In this document: piece by piece, positions 23,651 to 35,354 of the stretch
How the letters are laid out: the number at the start of each line of letters is the position of its first letter
How positions within the stretch are numbered: the first letter of the stretch is position 1
NCBI GenBank assembly: GCA_947652115.1
Contig: OX393568.1
Location: 23,765,963 to 23,829,962 of the forward strand
DNA from: Blastomussa wellsi
Taxonomy: Eukaryota; Cnidaria; Anthozoa; Scleractinia; Plerogyridae
Direction of reading: 5' to 3'
DNA: 64,000 nt
Position numbers and translations under genes: made by a program
Notes under the pieces: generated by a model
Told to the model about the DNA's origin: nothing
The model's database searches: none
The model's input: only the letters and a program-made list of their open reading frames with translations

Positions 23651-24901
23651 TATTTACTGTGAATAAAATAACCGGGGGCCGTTGTCACTTTTGTCGTCCG
23701 GGCAACAAATGCATTTTTGCCACTGAAATCACTCGCAATGTTTCGAGGTTTTGTCATTTAGTCAAAGATTATCGCGATCACTTGAGAATGTTTTGAAATA
23801 TATGGGGCAATCATGGCGTGATCAGTTGCTTAGCAACCTCGCGACGAAAAACTGCGGGCTCAGGCCTTTCTCGGTGGCCAAGCTTGCCCAGGGCAGTCCA
23901 GTCGCACCAGTGTATCGCATGTAGTCGCGGCAATAAATGCAAGGCCTGGATTAATTTTGAATCGTATAATCTTCACATTTAAACTGATTTAATCGAATTT
24001 GATTTAGGTGGAGAATTCTAGACCTTCCTCCTGTTCCATTACATTGTGTCAAGTGGCGACCACACTATTAAAGTAATAATGAAAAGATTAACATGCATGG
24101 TTAAGATTGGACGGATCACGAATGACTTCAAGCAAACACGTGTTCAATTAGTCTGCGAGGGCAGACGATTTTTTTCGGCTCTCGCACCAATTTGATGGTT
24201 ATAGTATCATGAATAGTATCATCAAATAGGAATTATAAATTGGAACTAACTTTAGAAAAAATGTAAGTAGTTTTCACAAGCCTATTTATGTGCATTATAA
24301 TGAATTTTTCAAGTAAAATAAGTATTTTCCACATAATAACTTGTCTTGGCACAGGCGGGCGAGATACGGGGAAAACAACTTATTAAAAGTTGAAGTTGTA
24401 AATTAGAGGGTTAATTGAGCTTTTAGGTTTTGGCCTAAACGTCGTCAATTAAAAGAATCGAGCACGTGAACAAAGGATAACCCGCAATCACTAACTTTTC
24501 TAAGTATGACGTCACGCAACCAAAGACTAACCAGAACCAAGTGTAGTTAGTGGCGTAGATGTGACCACAGCGACTATCGACGTTTCAAAACAATGACATT
24601 CTTTTCCTTTGGGAAACACAATCATTCAGTTTTATGTAGACAAAACTATACGTAACTTTTAATTTATTTTGTTTTTAAATGCCTAGCTCTTGGGTCAGTA
24701 TTCACACAAATTCTCAAACAAGTCCAGGTACATTTTCTATACCGCTGTTGGAAGAATTTGTGCTATTATTTATTTTTGGAAGCTCTAGCGTTTTCATAAT
24801 GAGGCAGTGAATGCAGTTAATAAATATATCTTAACAGACTTGATGTGTATACTGTCGTTGGATTAAATATTTAATAAATAAATATGACAAGGTCTTTAGT
24901 T
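23651..24901. other. Gap between RtcB and the IL-17-like pseudogene
   Basis: About 1.25 kb of AT-rich sequence. No gene, RNA or clear repeat was recognised. Confidence 0.4.
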
Positions 24902-25067
24902 TTAGAAGTCGTCGACAAAAGCAACCGGAAGTTTGACTTGAATCCATTTCCAAACTAGTTCCCCTGTCGTGACGTCACACCTTTGTACCAGTCCTCTGTG
25001 GTGATATAACACTACTCGACAGTAATGTCCACAATTAGGACACACGGCTTTGGTTAAAAAGCGAGGC

Positions 25068-26440
25068 ACACGATCTGGGTTGTCATCTAATGCCCATCTC
25101 CAAGGGCAATTGGTGGTACCTGGTACTTTGACGTCACGAGTAGCACGTTTTGGAATTTCCAGCGATGTCTGAAACGTGGGAGAAGATTTAGCGACAAACA
25201 GGAAATCTCATAACATAACATAACATAACATAACATTTTATTCAGGAGGCTTTAACACAAATACAAAAACATCCTGAAAAGGGAAATCGTGAGGTTAACC
25301 CTATACAAAAACAATTTCCCTAACTAAAAACTTGCAAAAATATTTTAAAATTTCTAGAATTTGATAAAATTCAATGGCTACTGATTCAATAAATATTCAA
25401 GTAAATTTTAAGTCTATTCTTAAAAACAGATAATGATTCGACATGTACAACATATCCTGGCAAGTCATTCCATTTGCTTACAATGCGAGTAAAGAAAGAA
25501 TATTTGTAGCAATTACAAACCGCTCTTCTCAAGTAAAGTTTATAGTCGTGGTTAGCTCTTGTACGAGTACTTTTGGCAAACTCAAAGAAATCTGGGAATG
25601 AGAGGTGATCAATGCCAAAAACTATCTTATAACATTGAACCAGAGATTGGAATTCTCTTCGCTTCTCTAGTGTTTGCCATTTCAGTAAGCTACAACGATG
25701 TTCATAACTCATTTCGCCTCGTTTCTGCCTTAAAGCAAGTCGCGAAGCTCTTCTTTGAACCTTTTCCAGCGCCGTAATATCCTTAATCAAGTACGGGCTC
25801 CAAACAGGAGCCGCGTACTCAAGCATAGGCCGGACCAGTGACTTGTAGAGCTGGGAAAACACATCCCGGTTGTTTGTTCCAATGGACCGCTTTATGATAC
25901 CCAATACTATATTTGCGTTATTCACCGTTGCAAACACATGCTTGCCCCAGGACAGGTCAGAAGAGATGGTTACCCCGAGGTAACCATCGGCGGAGACTTT
26001 TGAGTATCTTTCTAGCATTTTGATGCAAATCGGGGCAATCAGGCACTTGTAGAGATGAAGAAATTTTCGTTATCAGAACAGCAACGAGTAAAAACTTCTG
26101 AAATGGAAGGAAATGTTATATAAATATTTTCAGTATTGGTGGACACGATCTGGGTTGTCATCTAATGCCCATCTCCAAGGGCAATTGGTGGTACCTGGTA
26201 CTTTGACGTCACGAGTAGCACGTTTTGGAATTTCCAGCGATGTCTGAAACGTGGGAGAAGATTTAGCGACAAACAGGAAATCTCGGCGGAGACTTTTGAG
26301 TATCTTTCTAGCATTTTGATGCAAATCGGGGCAATCAGGCACTTGTAGAGATGAAGAAATTTTCGTTATCAGAACAGCAACGAGTAAAAACTTCCGAAAT
26401 GGAAGGAAATGTTATATAAATATTTTCAGTATTGGTGGAC
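25068..26440 (-). repeat. Tandem duplication within the IL-17-like exon
   Basis: Units 25068-26141 (carrying the LINE insertion) and 26142-26440 share the run from ACACGATCTGGGTTGTC to CAGTATTGGTGG with very few differences. The LINE is present in only one unit, so it inserted after the duplication. Confidence 0.85.
25210..25987 (-). mobile_element. 5'-truncated non-LTR retrotransposon (CR1/L2/Jockey-like) RT C-terminus
   Basis: A 3'-terminal piece encodes about 200 residues down to a stop at 25386: DGYLGVTISSDLSWGKHV, LYKSLVRPMLEYAAPVWSPY, ALEKVQRRASRLAL, NCYKYSFFTRIVSKWNDLP. This is the thumb/C-terminal region typical of cnidarian LINE reverse transcriptases. The 3' end is a (TGTTA)n tail (25210-25235 on this strand), as in CR1/L2 elements. 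The flanks join cleanly when compared with the uninserted duplicate (AAATCTCGGCGGAGAC at 26278). Confidence 0.85.
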
Positions 26441-27235
26441 ATTTACCCAGCCGCGATTTAAAGTCAACGACATTTTGACCGCTTTTATTTATATAAAAAT
26501 CCCATTTTTTCTACAGAAACTTAGAATAAAAACTTTGTTAGACTTTGTTCTTTCCTTCATGTTTTTACTACAAAGATAAAGAAATTGCAGAAATAACTGG
26601 CAATGTTTTGTTATTGATTGTTTTGACCCCGCTTTGACTTATATGTCACGTGCTAAGGAGCTCTGGTCACGGATAATACATTTTGAAAAGTTTATCTAAA
26701 CTGTTTAATTTTGCAAATTACAATCCTTCTCAATCTTCTTCAGTTCATCCTTATTTTTTGTCCGTTTGCTGTTGTTGCCTATGTTGTGTTTCAGTTCTAT
26801 CAAGTCTGTCAATTACAATCTTTCTCAATTTTCCTCAGTTGAAGCCATCCTGGTTTCTTCTCTGTTTGTTGTTATCTCTGGTGTTTAAATCCTTAACTTA
26901 GTATTTCTTATTGTTTTAGCAAGGTCCGCATTAGCGTTTTCATAATTGCCATTTGTGATCTACAGTATATCTATAAATAAAGTATTTATGTACTGTAGGT
27001 CTTCCACGAAAACTGCGATACGCGTTCTTTGCATTTCCCGAACAAGTAAAACTTTTGTATAAGAGAAACCTCAGAATGCAGGGAACCACACAAACGTAAT
27101 TTAATAGTCGGTAGTTCTTGTTGTCGGATCTCTTTGTAGAGATGCTCGTACCAGACGTCGCTGTAAGGTGTAGAAGAAAAAACAGTTAAAGCTACAAGGC
27201 TGGTACTACGGCAAAGGACACTTCTAATGGGCCAA

Positions 27236-27268
27236 TATTTCGACAAGTACATCTAGTCTTCTTCAGGG
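27236..27268 (-). ncRNA. Hammerhead-ribozyme-like core
   Basis: The minus strand reads CTGAAGA, a stem (GAC-AG / CT-GTC) and GAAA, matching CUGANGA - stem II - GAAA with no core mismatch. The context looks like a Penelope-like retroelement remnant; stem I and III pairing was not resolved. Confidence 0.45.
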
Positions 27269-27845
27269 CCAGTGCTGCTATGAAAGAAATAACGCTTTAT
27301 GAATTATTGTGACTTGTAAAAAAAGAAAACGAAGAAAATTTTCGAGATTTTTTAGAACAATTTAAAGATATTTAAGAAAAAAAATCATATATTTAGAACT
27401 GGAATAAAAGACATCGAGAATTCCCGGAAACATTTAGGCGTTTTCACGTGATGTTGTGGCTAAGCCTAAACAAACACTGCACATTGACATACTCCTCTGG
27501 GGGTAATTGCTGCATTGATCCTTTCCTGTAAGGTGAGCCATGCCGCCGTTGTCACAGTTCTGATCATAACGGCTTTAGAGTGCTTTCACATGACGTCACG
27601 ACGGCCATATTAGTGTCCCAAAACAATCCTCCGGGAATTGATCTTTACTGTTATGAAAATGTCATCTTTTGTTTCAGCAATCCAATTTGGCCGCTTGTCA
27701 CGTGCGTGTAAAAATAAGTGGTTTTTTTAGCCGGCAATACACTTTTAACTAAAGAAAGTAAAGTGAAACTAGCTGATAAGTCATGCGAACATCAATATGA
27801 GTCAATTGTGCATAATCACTAATGGTTCCCAAGAAATAGCCATCG

Positions 27846-28095
27846 AGCATAGGCGTACGAGCCGGGGGGCTTGGGGAGAGGGAGGATGGTGATTGCAGCC
27901 CCCCCCCCCCCCCCAGTTTCCAAAATTGTTTACATTTTTTGGGCAAAGCGCTCAGGATTCGGGCAACAGCAGTTGCAATTTTTGGGCGGTTGTGTACAGG
28001 TTTAATGCAAATACATTCGGGAATAGTGAATTTTTTTCGGGCAGGGAGGTTACAGCCCTGCCCCCGCGAGTCCGAAGGTGCCCGTACACCTATCC
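27846..28095. repeat. Fold-back repeat with poly-C core
   Basis: ATAGGCGTACGAGCC at the left and CCCGTACACCTAT at the right are inverted matches. The interior has a long C run (27899-27914). It resembles a short non-autonomous DNA element, with no coding content. Confidence 0.4.
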
Positions 28096-28624
28096 CATTA
28101 CAGAGTGATAATTTTGGTTCTTTTGTGTTCACCTTTTACAAATTAGTTACACCCTTGCCTATCCCTTTGATGTAAGGAGATTGTAGGAATAATTGAGAGC
28201 CACCGTCATTCAGGATGTCGATCAGGTCAGTTAAACACAGCAGGAGTTTCGCGGTAGAAACTAAAGACCGAAATGCAATCCTATTCCGCGAAAGTATTAA
28301 GTGAGAGATAACACAAGATAACCTTTATTTAAATTTATACTAAGATGAATTTAGTTTTATTGCTTTGGAGCACGTACAGTTAATTCTAAGGAAGAAGGTA
28401 AATCATAAGACTACAAGTTGTAAGCTTTATGATTGATCGTTTGTAAGCTGTTTTTGAAACTACAATACCCCCACGGTTTGTTCTCTAGTATCTCAAATAA
28501 CTGTTACGGATTCCGGAAAACTGATAAACATCGAGCAACGTGTTCCTTTAATCTGCCTTTGTTTATTTTCACTGTGTTCCGGCGCCGCCCGATGAAACTG
28601 AGTACCATAAAGAGTACCCCAAGG

Positions 28625-28687
28625 ATATAAAACAGAGAAACGCTTTGTGAAAGTTGGGCTGACCGCAGATTGCCTCATATTCAGAAG
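28625..28687 (+). promoter_or_regulatory. Candidate TATA box and 5' non-coding exon of the 29165 gene
   Basis: GATATAAAA at 28624-28632 is followed about 55 bp later by CAGAAG|GTAAGG (donor at 28688). A matching acceptor, TTCCACAG, ends at 29108, just upstream of the coding exon. A short non-coding first exon is therefore plausible. Confidence 0.35.
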
Positions 28688-29164
28688 GTAAGGCTATGTT
28701 ATAGCTAGCGGTGCTCTTTTCTAGAGTCTAGTTATCAACGCGCCAATAAACATACTCAAATAAGCAATCCAACTCCCCCACTGAGGTACAAACAACGCGA
28801 GGAAGGAATACAAGACCGGTTTAACAGGTTTAATGCAGTACTCGTTTTCCTTCTGACCACGTGTATAAGTTTTAAAAAATAAAAAAAAGCCGTTGAAAGT
28901 CAGATTTCGGGAAAGAAGACGTAGAGTTTTAGTAATCATTTATAATAAAAAGTGTACTAAAAGTGGAACGCTTTTACTTGAAGCTAAATGAAGCTTACCC
29001 GAGAAACAGGTCAATTGTGGAGTATAAAGTTCTTTTATTAATTTCACATTGTCAGATTGTAAAACTTTGATACTCATATCCATGATTGTGATACTTTTCA
29101 TTCCACAGGTTTTGCGAGCTTGTGTGTTTCGATCACTTCTTCCATTCTCACGGCCGGTCAAACC

Positions 29165-30657
29165 ATGAACGTACCAAGACCTCAAGACGCTCATCATGCA
29201 GGGATCAAACACGATATACCGCCTTGTATTGAAACCGACTGTGTGTTACCGGAGTGTGTTAACAAGAAGCTAATGAAAATGAAAAACAACAAGACCAGGA
29301 GAAAGAAACCTGGCAGAAGACCAAAGTACGTCACTTAACTTTTTAACTAATTTTGTTATTGCGTGAGAGGGGTAGTGTTACTTTATACCAATAATGAACT
29401 CAGTCAGTTTCAACACCCCCCCCCCCCCCTCTTTACTGTACCACAGTCTCTTATACTGTATTTCTGTCCTTTGCGTGGAGAAAACTTGAAGGAATTCTCA
29501 GTTGAACAGTAAACTAAACTGGCGGCATTGAACATAGCCCTAAAAATAACTATCTGCTAACATGAAATGTGCCCACCCCATTAAATTCCTTTATAGTGTT
29601 GCTTTTCTACGGAACAATCTACCAGAGGATGGGAACGGGACGGGAACTGACGCATAGCGCAGCGTACTTCAGTTTTTTTGAACCCTAAAACGTGCCATAT
29701 TATTTATGCCTGATCAGTACACAGCCATCACGGAATAGCAGCGTTTGTTATTAGGCTTTTACGCCTAAAATTGTTTGTGCTGTGGCCTATCCTAATTTCC
29801 GACAGCTCCAAGTGCGATGAAGACAGCATCTGGGTCACTCCTGCCTTTCAAATGATTGCCTCTCCCCGCACATCAAGGTTAACTGTCCGGTTTTTTTTAT
29901 GCAGTTCCGTCAGCACATGTAAATGTAAAACCCTGAGATTAACGCGTCTGAATTCCTTAACATTAGGAGCTTCGTGGATCACAGCACAAAGATGAATATT
30001 GCCAGAACTGGCGAAAGTACCAGTCATGCGCCGTGGAAAGACGATCTTGACGATATTCTCAACATTCTGGGACAGTCGGAGAATCTTCACACTACTCGTG
30101 TTTCACAAACAAACTTTGACAATGAGTTGTTCCTCTTTCAAGATTCAACAAAGCTTTCAACCTTACCATGCCATGATCACCGGGGGGAAACGCAGAGTAC
30201 TCCCCGTCCTGAAATAACAGTCCAGTCCGATTTTGCTGTTATTCCAGTAAGTCAGCACGTGGAAAATCTAACCAACTCGGTTGAAGTTGCAAGTTACGCT
30301 CCTAGCGCAAAGGTCACAGATCCTCTCAATCAGTATATACACCATGCTAGTGCTCACAACTCCCCGTACATTATGAATCGTGTGGTGTGTGGAAGAGAAG
30401 AAAGCTCGCCGGAAAATTATTTTTGTTCGAAACGCGCCTCTGGTAGAGAAGATACTCGGAGACAACCAACTAGTTCCACACAACAGACGCCCAACAAGCT
30501 GTTTGGAATTCTTTCTCTTATCCTTCAGGCTTTTAATAGTCCCCTGACAGCAGAACTTGAAGAATGTTATGTAGGTGCACTGCAGAGAGCTCTCGCGGAG
30601 ATTCAAGAGGTGACAGCAAATTTTAACAATGCTAAAACGCAACACACTTATCACTGA
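29165..30657 (+). CDS. Unrecognised three-exon protein (307 residues)
   Basis: Exons 29165-29325, 29806-29877 and 29967-30657 join in phase (924 nt) from ATG at 29165 to TGA at 30655-30657; AATAAA follows at about 30666. The N-terminal part has a cysteine-containing stretch (IPPCIETDCVLPECVNKK) and a strongly basic run (KNNKTRRKKPGRRPK) that looks like a nuclear localisation or AT-hook-like segment. The middle is Ser/Thr-rich and probably disordered, with a short acidic helix candidate (DDLDDILNILG). The C-terminus (LFGILSLILQAF, then ECYVGALQRALAEIQEV) is predicted helical. I do not recognise a family; a small nuclear regulator is only a guess. It lies on the opposite strand inside the apparent long intron of the broken IL-17-like gene. 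Confidence 0.6.
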
Positions 30658-31453
30658 TGAAGAGTAAATAAAAAAAAAAAACAAAGTAAACAGCTCGAGT
30701 ACTGTCCATAACTTTCTGTCGGCTTACGACAAAATGTTCTCTAGTATTTCAAGTTCCTAAGCCCGTGTAAATCTTTTAAATTATCTGTTTTTCTAAAAAT
30801 CAACATTCCAGACTATAAACACCTACGTGAATAAAACTCTCTCTCCAATCCATTTGTTTCATCACATTTTAAAGTTGTTTCGGATGATCTGCAGTAATAA
30901 TTATTATAAAAGTAATTATAAAATTCGTTTAACGCTTTTAGCAACTGACATATATATTGACAGCCAATGAGCAAAGATCTCTTTAACTTGACAATGGTAT
31001 TCCCTTTTCCGGACGCCAAAATGTCAAAATCTCCAACTGTGAGTTTCCTTAGCTTCCGTTCGTGATAGGTTTGTTATCTAATCAAGCTTAGTCCCGTAGC
31101 TCTCCCACGTGCCCGTGTCTACTTTATCTAGTGCGCAGTGTTTGTAATCTCAAGCTGTAATATTTTTTTCCTTTTCCGCCACCAGTTAGGTACACGATAT
31201 TAAGTTATATAAACGAATTAAATCTAGAAGAAAGGAAAATCCAAAAACGAAACGATCAATACACATACATATGTGATCCGGTAAGAAAACCACAGTTAAT
31301 ACTGAAAAAAAAAAACGCTATCTTAGCCTGAAAACTGTTACGTTGTCAAGAATAATCGCTATATACATTTTGCCCACATTACCAACACATTATCAAGGAG
31401 ATAAGTTATAAAATTCGACTGTTAAAGTCACAGAAAAGCTAGTCGAATCTTAC
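30658..31453. other. Non-coding stretch
   Basis: AT-rich; no gene or clear repeat recognised before the exon 1 of the IL-17-like pseudogene. Confidence 0.35.
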
Positions 31454-31474
31454 CTTTTTACAACAAAAGCCCAT

Positions 31475-32480
31475 TTTCAAGGTTACGTTGTTTTCGTCAA
31501 AAATTGCCTATTACCTTGCTTAAAAGCAGTGCGATGTTTAACAGACTTTCCCCCCTTCCGAGGCAGACCTGCGTTATACTTTTCATTTTCAAGGCTTACG
31601 TTATTTCACGCAGTTCTAGCGAAATTTAAACCTGGAAATGGTATTTTCCCTATTTGTTATGTGAACTACATTTCTGTCACGTTATTTTCTTTTTCCTCAA
31701 ATTCCAAAACTTACGTCTGCGCTTTCGAAAAGTGATTTTCCGTTTACCCACTTAATAAAATATTAATTTGATAAAATGACTTTTAGTTATCCTGGTTTAC
31801 ATCTTCTTTTATACAATTTCTTGGCCAGCATTTTTTAAACGTGGACACAGAAAAAATTTAAAGTTAGCTTGGGGCTTTAAAAATATGAACAAAAGTCGCC
31901 GATATGTTTCACCATTGTGTCGTGTAGTAGTCATTTTTAAATCATTTTTACCTGTCCGGGAAACGCCCTTGATATTGCTTAATGTTTTATCAAAATTAAA
32001 GACGTGGTTATGATTATGTATTAAAAATTTACGTCACAGAAGTTGACGTGCTTTCAACTTCGTTTAATTTAGTTCTATCGGATTCCGGTTCCGGGTTAAA
32101 ATTAGTTCGTCTTTAGCCAACTGAGAATAGATAACACTTAAGATTCACTTATCGCCAAGTTAAAGTTTTATTACTCGTACGTGTCTATGTGACATGCAAC
32201 TGGATTTTTCGTTTTTTCTTAGCTTCCCCTGGAAACAATATATTGAAAGTTTATCTAAACTTTTAAACAACCGTTAACATAAATCATGCAAAGTGAATGA
32301 TAAAGACATACAGTTTTGCATGATCAGCATTGGAATTTTTCTTATATTTTATCTCTCTTGTTTTTAGGGGTGAATTCTTTCTTGAGTAGCTTTAATTATT
32401 AAACGTTAGCTCGACTTGTGCTGCGCATTACTTTCAAAGATACTTAATATGCCATTGTATTTACAATTGATCGCTTCCAC
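31475..32480 (-). repeat. Duplicated IL-17-like upstream region (pseudogene copy)
   Basis: Several stretches match the region above the intact gene (35355-36400) in order. Examples are TTCTAGCGAAATTT..., GAAAAGTGATTTTCC, ACACCATTGCGTC/ACCATTGTGTCG and CCTTGATATTG. This supports an older duplication that included promoter and exon 1. A TATAAC-like box lies near 31576-31581, where the intact copy has TATAAA. Confidence 0.6.
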
Positions 32481-32669
32481 TACGGAAGTCGATAATAGTC
32501 AAACGTGCACGATGTCCCCAAGTTCTCTGTTGACACTTCTAACCAGAAAGTTACTAAGAGAAGTTTTATTTGTCGTATAATCAAAATACTGTAAATTATT
32601 ATTAACATATCTCATTTCCCTAAGCCTTACAAATTAAAAATTACGGTATTTACAAATTAAAGGAAGAAT

Positions 32670-32825
32670 GGACCAATTTCGATATTTTAAAATTCAGCCT
32701 AAAACAATAGATTTCAGCACGAGGCCCCGGGGTATAAATTATAGAGTTTGTGGGATTTATTCCCCGGAGCCTCGCAATGATGTCTGTTGTTTTATGCTGA
32801 ATATTAAAATATCGAAATTGGTCTA
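32670..32825. repeat. Small fold-back MITE
   Basis: GACCAATTTCGATATTTTAA at the left matches inverted TTAAAATATCGAAATTGGTC at the right. Inner arms carry GAGGCCCCGGGG / CCCCGGAGCCTC. About 155 bp, non-coding. Confidence 0.75.
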
Positions 32826-34504
32826 TTAATATTAGGTGATTATGTTACTGCTAGTGTGACTACATGTATCTTAATTGGTTATGCATAGTGGGTATTGAAT
32901 ATTTAACGGATTTCCTTGATGTTCAGCCTGCAACTTCATATATACTGAAGGAAGAGGAACGTGTTTCCGCACACTCGCAGATTTAATATAAGAATTTGTT
33001 TGGTCAAGGTTTCATACCAAAGTGTGTTCATTGTCTTATCATTTATCTCAGTCTGGGCTAAATCATCCTCAGTTGAAAGCAAGGGTAAATGAGATTTGGG
33101 AATGAAAGAAAGCAAACAAAAAAGAAAGAACAAGTAAAGAACAATACTAGACCTGTTTTCTTCAATCCTCACATCAAATTCCACAAGCGGGGTCAAAAAT
33201 ATATCAGAGTACGCGAGATTTGAGTAATTTCCGTGTGTCTATTTAGAATCTACATGCAACTCTCACGTTCTCTGTTTAACGAGTTAGTGAAAGTGGCTTA
33301 AATTTACAAATTAGTGGTCAATAGTAGAGCTTCCACTAATTTGTAAATGCTCGGAGCGCATGGTGAGTGTTGATGGTCGTAATCAAATACTGGAAAATTC
33401 GTGTTCTTATTGCCACTGAAAAGGTTCCAATTCGTTTCATAAAGCTTTTCTAAAAAGTGTCATAATTGATAATTTCATCTTTATCAAGTTTCATATATGA
33501 ACCTAGTAAATGGCCTAAGCTCACTACGGGTTCTCTTTGCTCAGTTGGTTAGAGCGCCCGACAGGAGGTCAAAGGAACCGAAGCATCCTTGCCCAGAGTG
33601 GATTCTTCGGTTCCTTTGATGTACCATGATCCGAGTTATCTTGGATTCATCTGTTCATCAAAGAAACACAAAATCCGTTTTCGGATTTAAGAAATCCAAT
33701 CTTGGTTTTTTTTAAGAAATGCACCCTAAATTAAAGGGGCAATGCCACGAGTATCACTTTCAAAAGTCAAGAGCCAAAAGACACAATTTAACAATGGAAA
33801 CCTTCTACTAGTGGTCCAGTTTTGTTACAAATTACTTTGCCAGTGCACTGAAGTCTTAAAAGAAGTGACATCACTAAAATCACCAAGAACTTTAGATTTC
33901 ATCTTGAAAAAGTCAGGCTGACCTTTTCTAGCTTGGCCCTTAGCTTGCGGCTTTGGAAAAATAGCTAAAAACTAATTGTGGTTACCCACATCTTTCAAAC
34001 ATTTACTTGATATATCTCCCTCTTGATGTTCCAGGCGTATTTCATGAATTAGTGAGAGTACTCAGGCATCATTTAAGTGTTGTTTTACTGAAAAAGCAGA
34101 AAACTCCCCTCTCAGTGCTCGTTAAGGGAACTCATTGTCCATCTCAGTGGGTGTGAACTGTTACAGCACATGACAGCAAAGTGACTTTGATAGGAACTGA
34201 CCAGACAAATATACGCGAACACTGAATATATTAAATAAGCTTTATTAGAAATTCAGGAGAACTCGTAAGTGAATATTGAAAAAAGAAACAAACAAATAAA
34301 CAAACAAGTAAATAAATAAATAAATAAATAAATCTGAGAGTGATACATGTGTCTATTTTATGTAATCCTATATCTTTCTATAAGAGTATCATATACTTTT
34401 GTCACCGTCAATAAGTTGTTCAATATATCAAAATATTTGATTATAGTTAAGTCGTTATGATACAGGTCAATACATCCGGTGATGATAATTACACCGGCTT
34501 CCTA
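32826..34504. other. Non-coding stretch downstream of the intact IL-17-like gene
   Basis: It contains a degraded tRNA-like A-box (TTTGCTCAGTTGGTTAGAGC at about 33538) and a 15-bp inverted repeat (TCAAAGGAACCGAAG, 33568-33620). It also holds an ATAA microsatellite at 34300-34331. Nothing else was recognised. Confidence 0.4.
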
Positions 34505-35354
34505 TCAGGGATCGTAAACAAATGCCACCGGAAGTTCAACCACTGTCCATTTCCAAACTGTCTGTCCTGTTCTGACGTCACACCTCTGCACCAGTCCCCT
34601 GTGGTAATAGAACACTGCACGGCAGTAATGCCCACAATCAGGACAAACGGCCTTGGTCAGGAATCGAGGGACACGATCTGGGTTGTCATCTTGGCTCCAA
34701 CTCCAAGGGCACTTTGAGGTTCCTGGCATCTTTGCACTGACATCGCGACTAACACGGAGAGGAATTTTCAGAGATGACTTCAGCGAGGCTAAAGGTTTCT
34801 CAACGAACATGAAATTACGGCGGAGACGTTTCAGGATCTTTTGAGGTTTTTGATGGACTTCTGGGCAGGATATTTGGAGCGATGAAGAAATGACGCTGAA
34901 CAATACAGCGATAGCAAATAGCTGAAATCGAGAAAAAAAATGATGAGATTCAATTTCTTTTTGCAAATTTGCGGGGAAACAGTCGTTACAAGTTGGCTTG
35001 AGTAAGGAATGCTATATGAAGAGTTCCGACCACAAAAAAGAAATCCGGTCAAACATAGAAACAGACGTTTCTAAGAGTGATCATTGTCTAATTTCTCCAC
35101 ACTATTGGTAGATTGTAAAGCCAATCTCGGGTGATGAGAAAACAGAAAATCTTCAAGTGGAAGTGCACATGTTGCTCACTGATAATTACAAAGCATTGTC
35201 TTAGATGCCTTAACATTGTCCTAGACGATACCGATGAAGAAGAAAATACGCGAGTGTTGATTAGCAAGCTAAGATAGAACTAGACTGTAATAGTCTAGAA
35301 AAGAAAAGAAAAGAAAAGCATTGAGACTCTCACCTTTTCAAAAGAACTGATCAT
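34505..35354 (-). CDS. IL-17-like secreted cytokine, two exons, intact
   Basis: Exon 1 35354-35334 (MISSFEK) and exon 2 34921-34505 join in phase to give 145 residues. The first ~25 residues (MISSFEK + LFAIAVLFSVISSSLQ) form a typical signal peptide, so the product should be secreted. A basic central segment (KILKRLRRNFMF) precedes the IL-17 core: CPWSWSQDDNPDRVPR, then AVCPDCGHYC, LVQRCDV and TVWKWTVVELPVAF. IL-17 cytokines are disulfide-linked cystine-knot-fold dimers acting on IL-17 receptors, and cnidarians have expanded families. Family assignment rests on the W-x-x-DxxPxRxP and cysteine pattern. The exon 1 length (21 nt) and intron position are shared with the pseudogene at 31474. A TATA box lies upstream. 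Confidence 0.85.

Larger units (their letters stand above)
26441..28620. other. Non-coding stretch upstream of the three-exon gene
   Basis: Apart from the hammerhead-like motif and the poly-C fold-back listed separately, nothing recognisable was seen here. Confidence 0.4.
24902..31474 (-). pseudogene. IL-17-like cytokine gene, disrupted
   Basis: A first coding exon at 31474-31454 (MGFCCKK, 7 codons, then GTAAG) has the same length and phase as exon 1 of the intact gene at 34505. Its exon 2 is at 24902-26420. The 3' part encodes the IL-17 signature (CPWRWALDDNPDRVPRF, AVCPNCGHYC, LVQRCDV) and ends LPVAFVDDF. Two events break it. A tandem duplication repeats the first half of exon 2 (26142-26440 and 25068-26141), so the outer copy stops after DDNPDRV. 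A LINE fragment (25210-25987) splits the inner copy. The outer copy also has CGG where the inner has CAG at the acceptor. No full-length secreted product can be read. The pairing of exon 1 with this exon 2 across about 5 kb is inferred. An unrelated plus-strand gene lies between them. Confidence 0.7.

Noticed and set aside
26683..26901. Cys-rich membrane peptide frame
   Set aside because: Low-complexity C/L/S-rich sequence with no start context, homology or neighbouring exon.
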